A DNA stretch of 6,315 nucleotides from assembly GCA_014376575.1 (NCBI GenBank), contig JACMRF010000065.1, forward strand, positions 1 to 6,315. The letters are read 5' to 3'. The translations under genes and the position numbers were made by a program. Every line of letters begins with the position of its first letter. Position 1 is the stretch's first letter. The notes under the pieces were generated by a model. That model was not told the origin of the DNA, searched no databases, and saw only the letters and a list, made by a program, of their open reading frames with translations. Positions 5,797-6,315 of this stretch are shown piece after piece. The stretch comes from Undibacterium sp. Lineage in GTDB: Bacteria > Pseudomonadota > Gammaproteobacteria > Burkholderiales > Burkholderiaceae.

Positions 5797-6315
5797 TTAT
5801 GCAGCTTCAATAGCGAACGGAAATCTCATTTCAGGCAACAAAAATTGTTGTCGTATCAACACTGCCATTTGCACTGGAGGGATGGGACGAGAAATGTAGT
5901 AGCCCTGAATTTCATCGCAACTCAAGGCACGTAAAATGTGCAATTGCTCCACAGTTTCCACACCTTCGGCGACCACGCGCATGTTCAATGCATGGGCCAT
6001 AGAGACAATAGCCCTAAAAAATATTTCACCCTCACTGGATTGCCCTAACTCGTTGGTAAAAACACGATCCACTTTCAATATATCCATATCGAGCCGTTGA
6101 AGTTGCGATAGGGAAGAATAACCCGTACCGAAATCATCAACCAACAACTTAATTCCTAATTCCCTGATTGCCATCAATTCAGCGATAACGGCAGTTCCCT
6201 CGCCCATCATGGCCGATTCTGTAATTTCAACTTCCAGAAACTGCGCATCAATCTGATATTTTTCCAGACAAGCCTTCAGTTTGGAATGAAGATACCCGGT
6301 TTGAAACTGACGTGC
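5797..6315 (-). CDS. EAL-domain protein, probable cyclic-di-GMP phosphodiesterase (C-terminal part, start beyond right edge)
   Basis: EAL domains hydrolyse the second messenger cyclic-di-GMP to linear pGpG. The frame is open from the window edge to the stop at 5797, giving 172 residues. The first 35 lie upstream of the internal Met at 6210 and are clearly part of the domain (QFLEVEITESAM). Visible motifs in order are EITES (metal-binding Glu), LLVDDFGTGYSSLSQL (the DD metal pair and loop 6), ILKVDRVF (catalytic Lys), VVAEGVET (Glu) and DEIQGYYISRPIPP (Gln of QGY). All active-site positions in this half are intact, so activity is likely if the missing N-terminal half, including the EAL signature itself, is normal. 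The protein ends about 24 residues after the motif. Whether GGDEF, PAS or sensor domains precede it cannot be seen. No link to the phosphate genes is evident beyond proximity. Confidence 0.93.
   Translation of the reverse strand, partial: ARQFQTGYLHSKLKACLEKYQIDAQFLEVEITESAMMGEGTAVIAELMAIRELGIKLLVDDFGTGYSSLSQLQRLDMDILKVDRVFTNELGQSSEGEIFFRAIVSMAHALNMRVVAEGVETVEQLHILRALSCDEIQGYYISRPIPPVQMAVLIRQQFLLPEMRFPFAIEAA

Noticed and set aside
5701..5934. Plus-strand 77-codon open frame near the EAL gene end.
   Set aside because: Most of it is antisense to the EAL coding sequence, with no ribosome site and no coding character.
1..6315. CRISPR array, insertion sequence, tRNA, rRNA or a novel multi-gene defence-type system.
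   Set aside because: No spaced repeats, transposase, terminal inverted repeats or RNA-gene signatures were seen. All major frames belong to known phosphate, SixA or EAL families.

Overview
The window looks like chromosomal DNA of a betaproteobacterium, probably Burkholderiales and most plausibly an Oxalobacteraceae-type genome of moderate GC. This is inferred from the character of the Pst, PPK1 and SixA proteins and from the gene arrangement. No rRNA or other phylogenetic marker is present, so the placement is tentative. The region is dominated by inorganic phosphate and polyphosphate metabolism.

Layout: on the minus strand, reading leftward from about 2500, lie pstS (periplasmic phosphate-binding protein), pstC and the first 56 codons of pstA (two permease subunits of the high-affinity phosphate ABC transporter). 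pstA runs off the left edge. On the plus strand, reading rightward from about 2600, lie ppk1 (polyphosphate kinase) and sixA (histidine phosphatase), 27 bases apart and probably cotranscribed. To the right, on the minus strand and convergent with sixA, are a 73-codon gene for an unrecognised small protein and the C-terminal half of an EAL-domain (cyclic-di-GMP phosphodiesterase) protein whose start lies beyond the right edge.

The most informative regulatory stretch is the 234-base pstS/ppk1 intergenic region. It carries two back-to-back Pho-box-like PhoB sites, one facing each gene. Each is followed after exactly 8 bases by a plausible -10 element. This predicts that phosphate starvation induces both phosphate import (pstSCA...) and polyphosphate synthesis (ppk1-sixA) from one divergent control region.

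Functionally, PstS captures phosphate in the periplasm and PstC/PstA, with PstB outside the window, import it. PPK1 reversibly stores the terminal phosphate of ATP as polyphosphate. SixA removes phosphate from phosphohistidine on a protein partner that cannot be told from this sequence. I see no mobile element, CRISPR array, tRNA, rRNA or clearly novel multi-gene system. The unexplained items are the small protein at 5383-5604, the hairpins between pstS and pstC, and the N-terminal extensions of PstC and PPK1.
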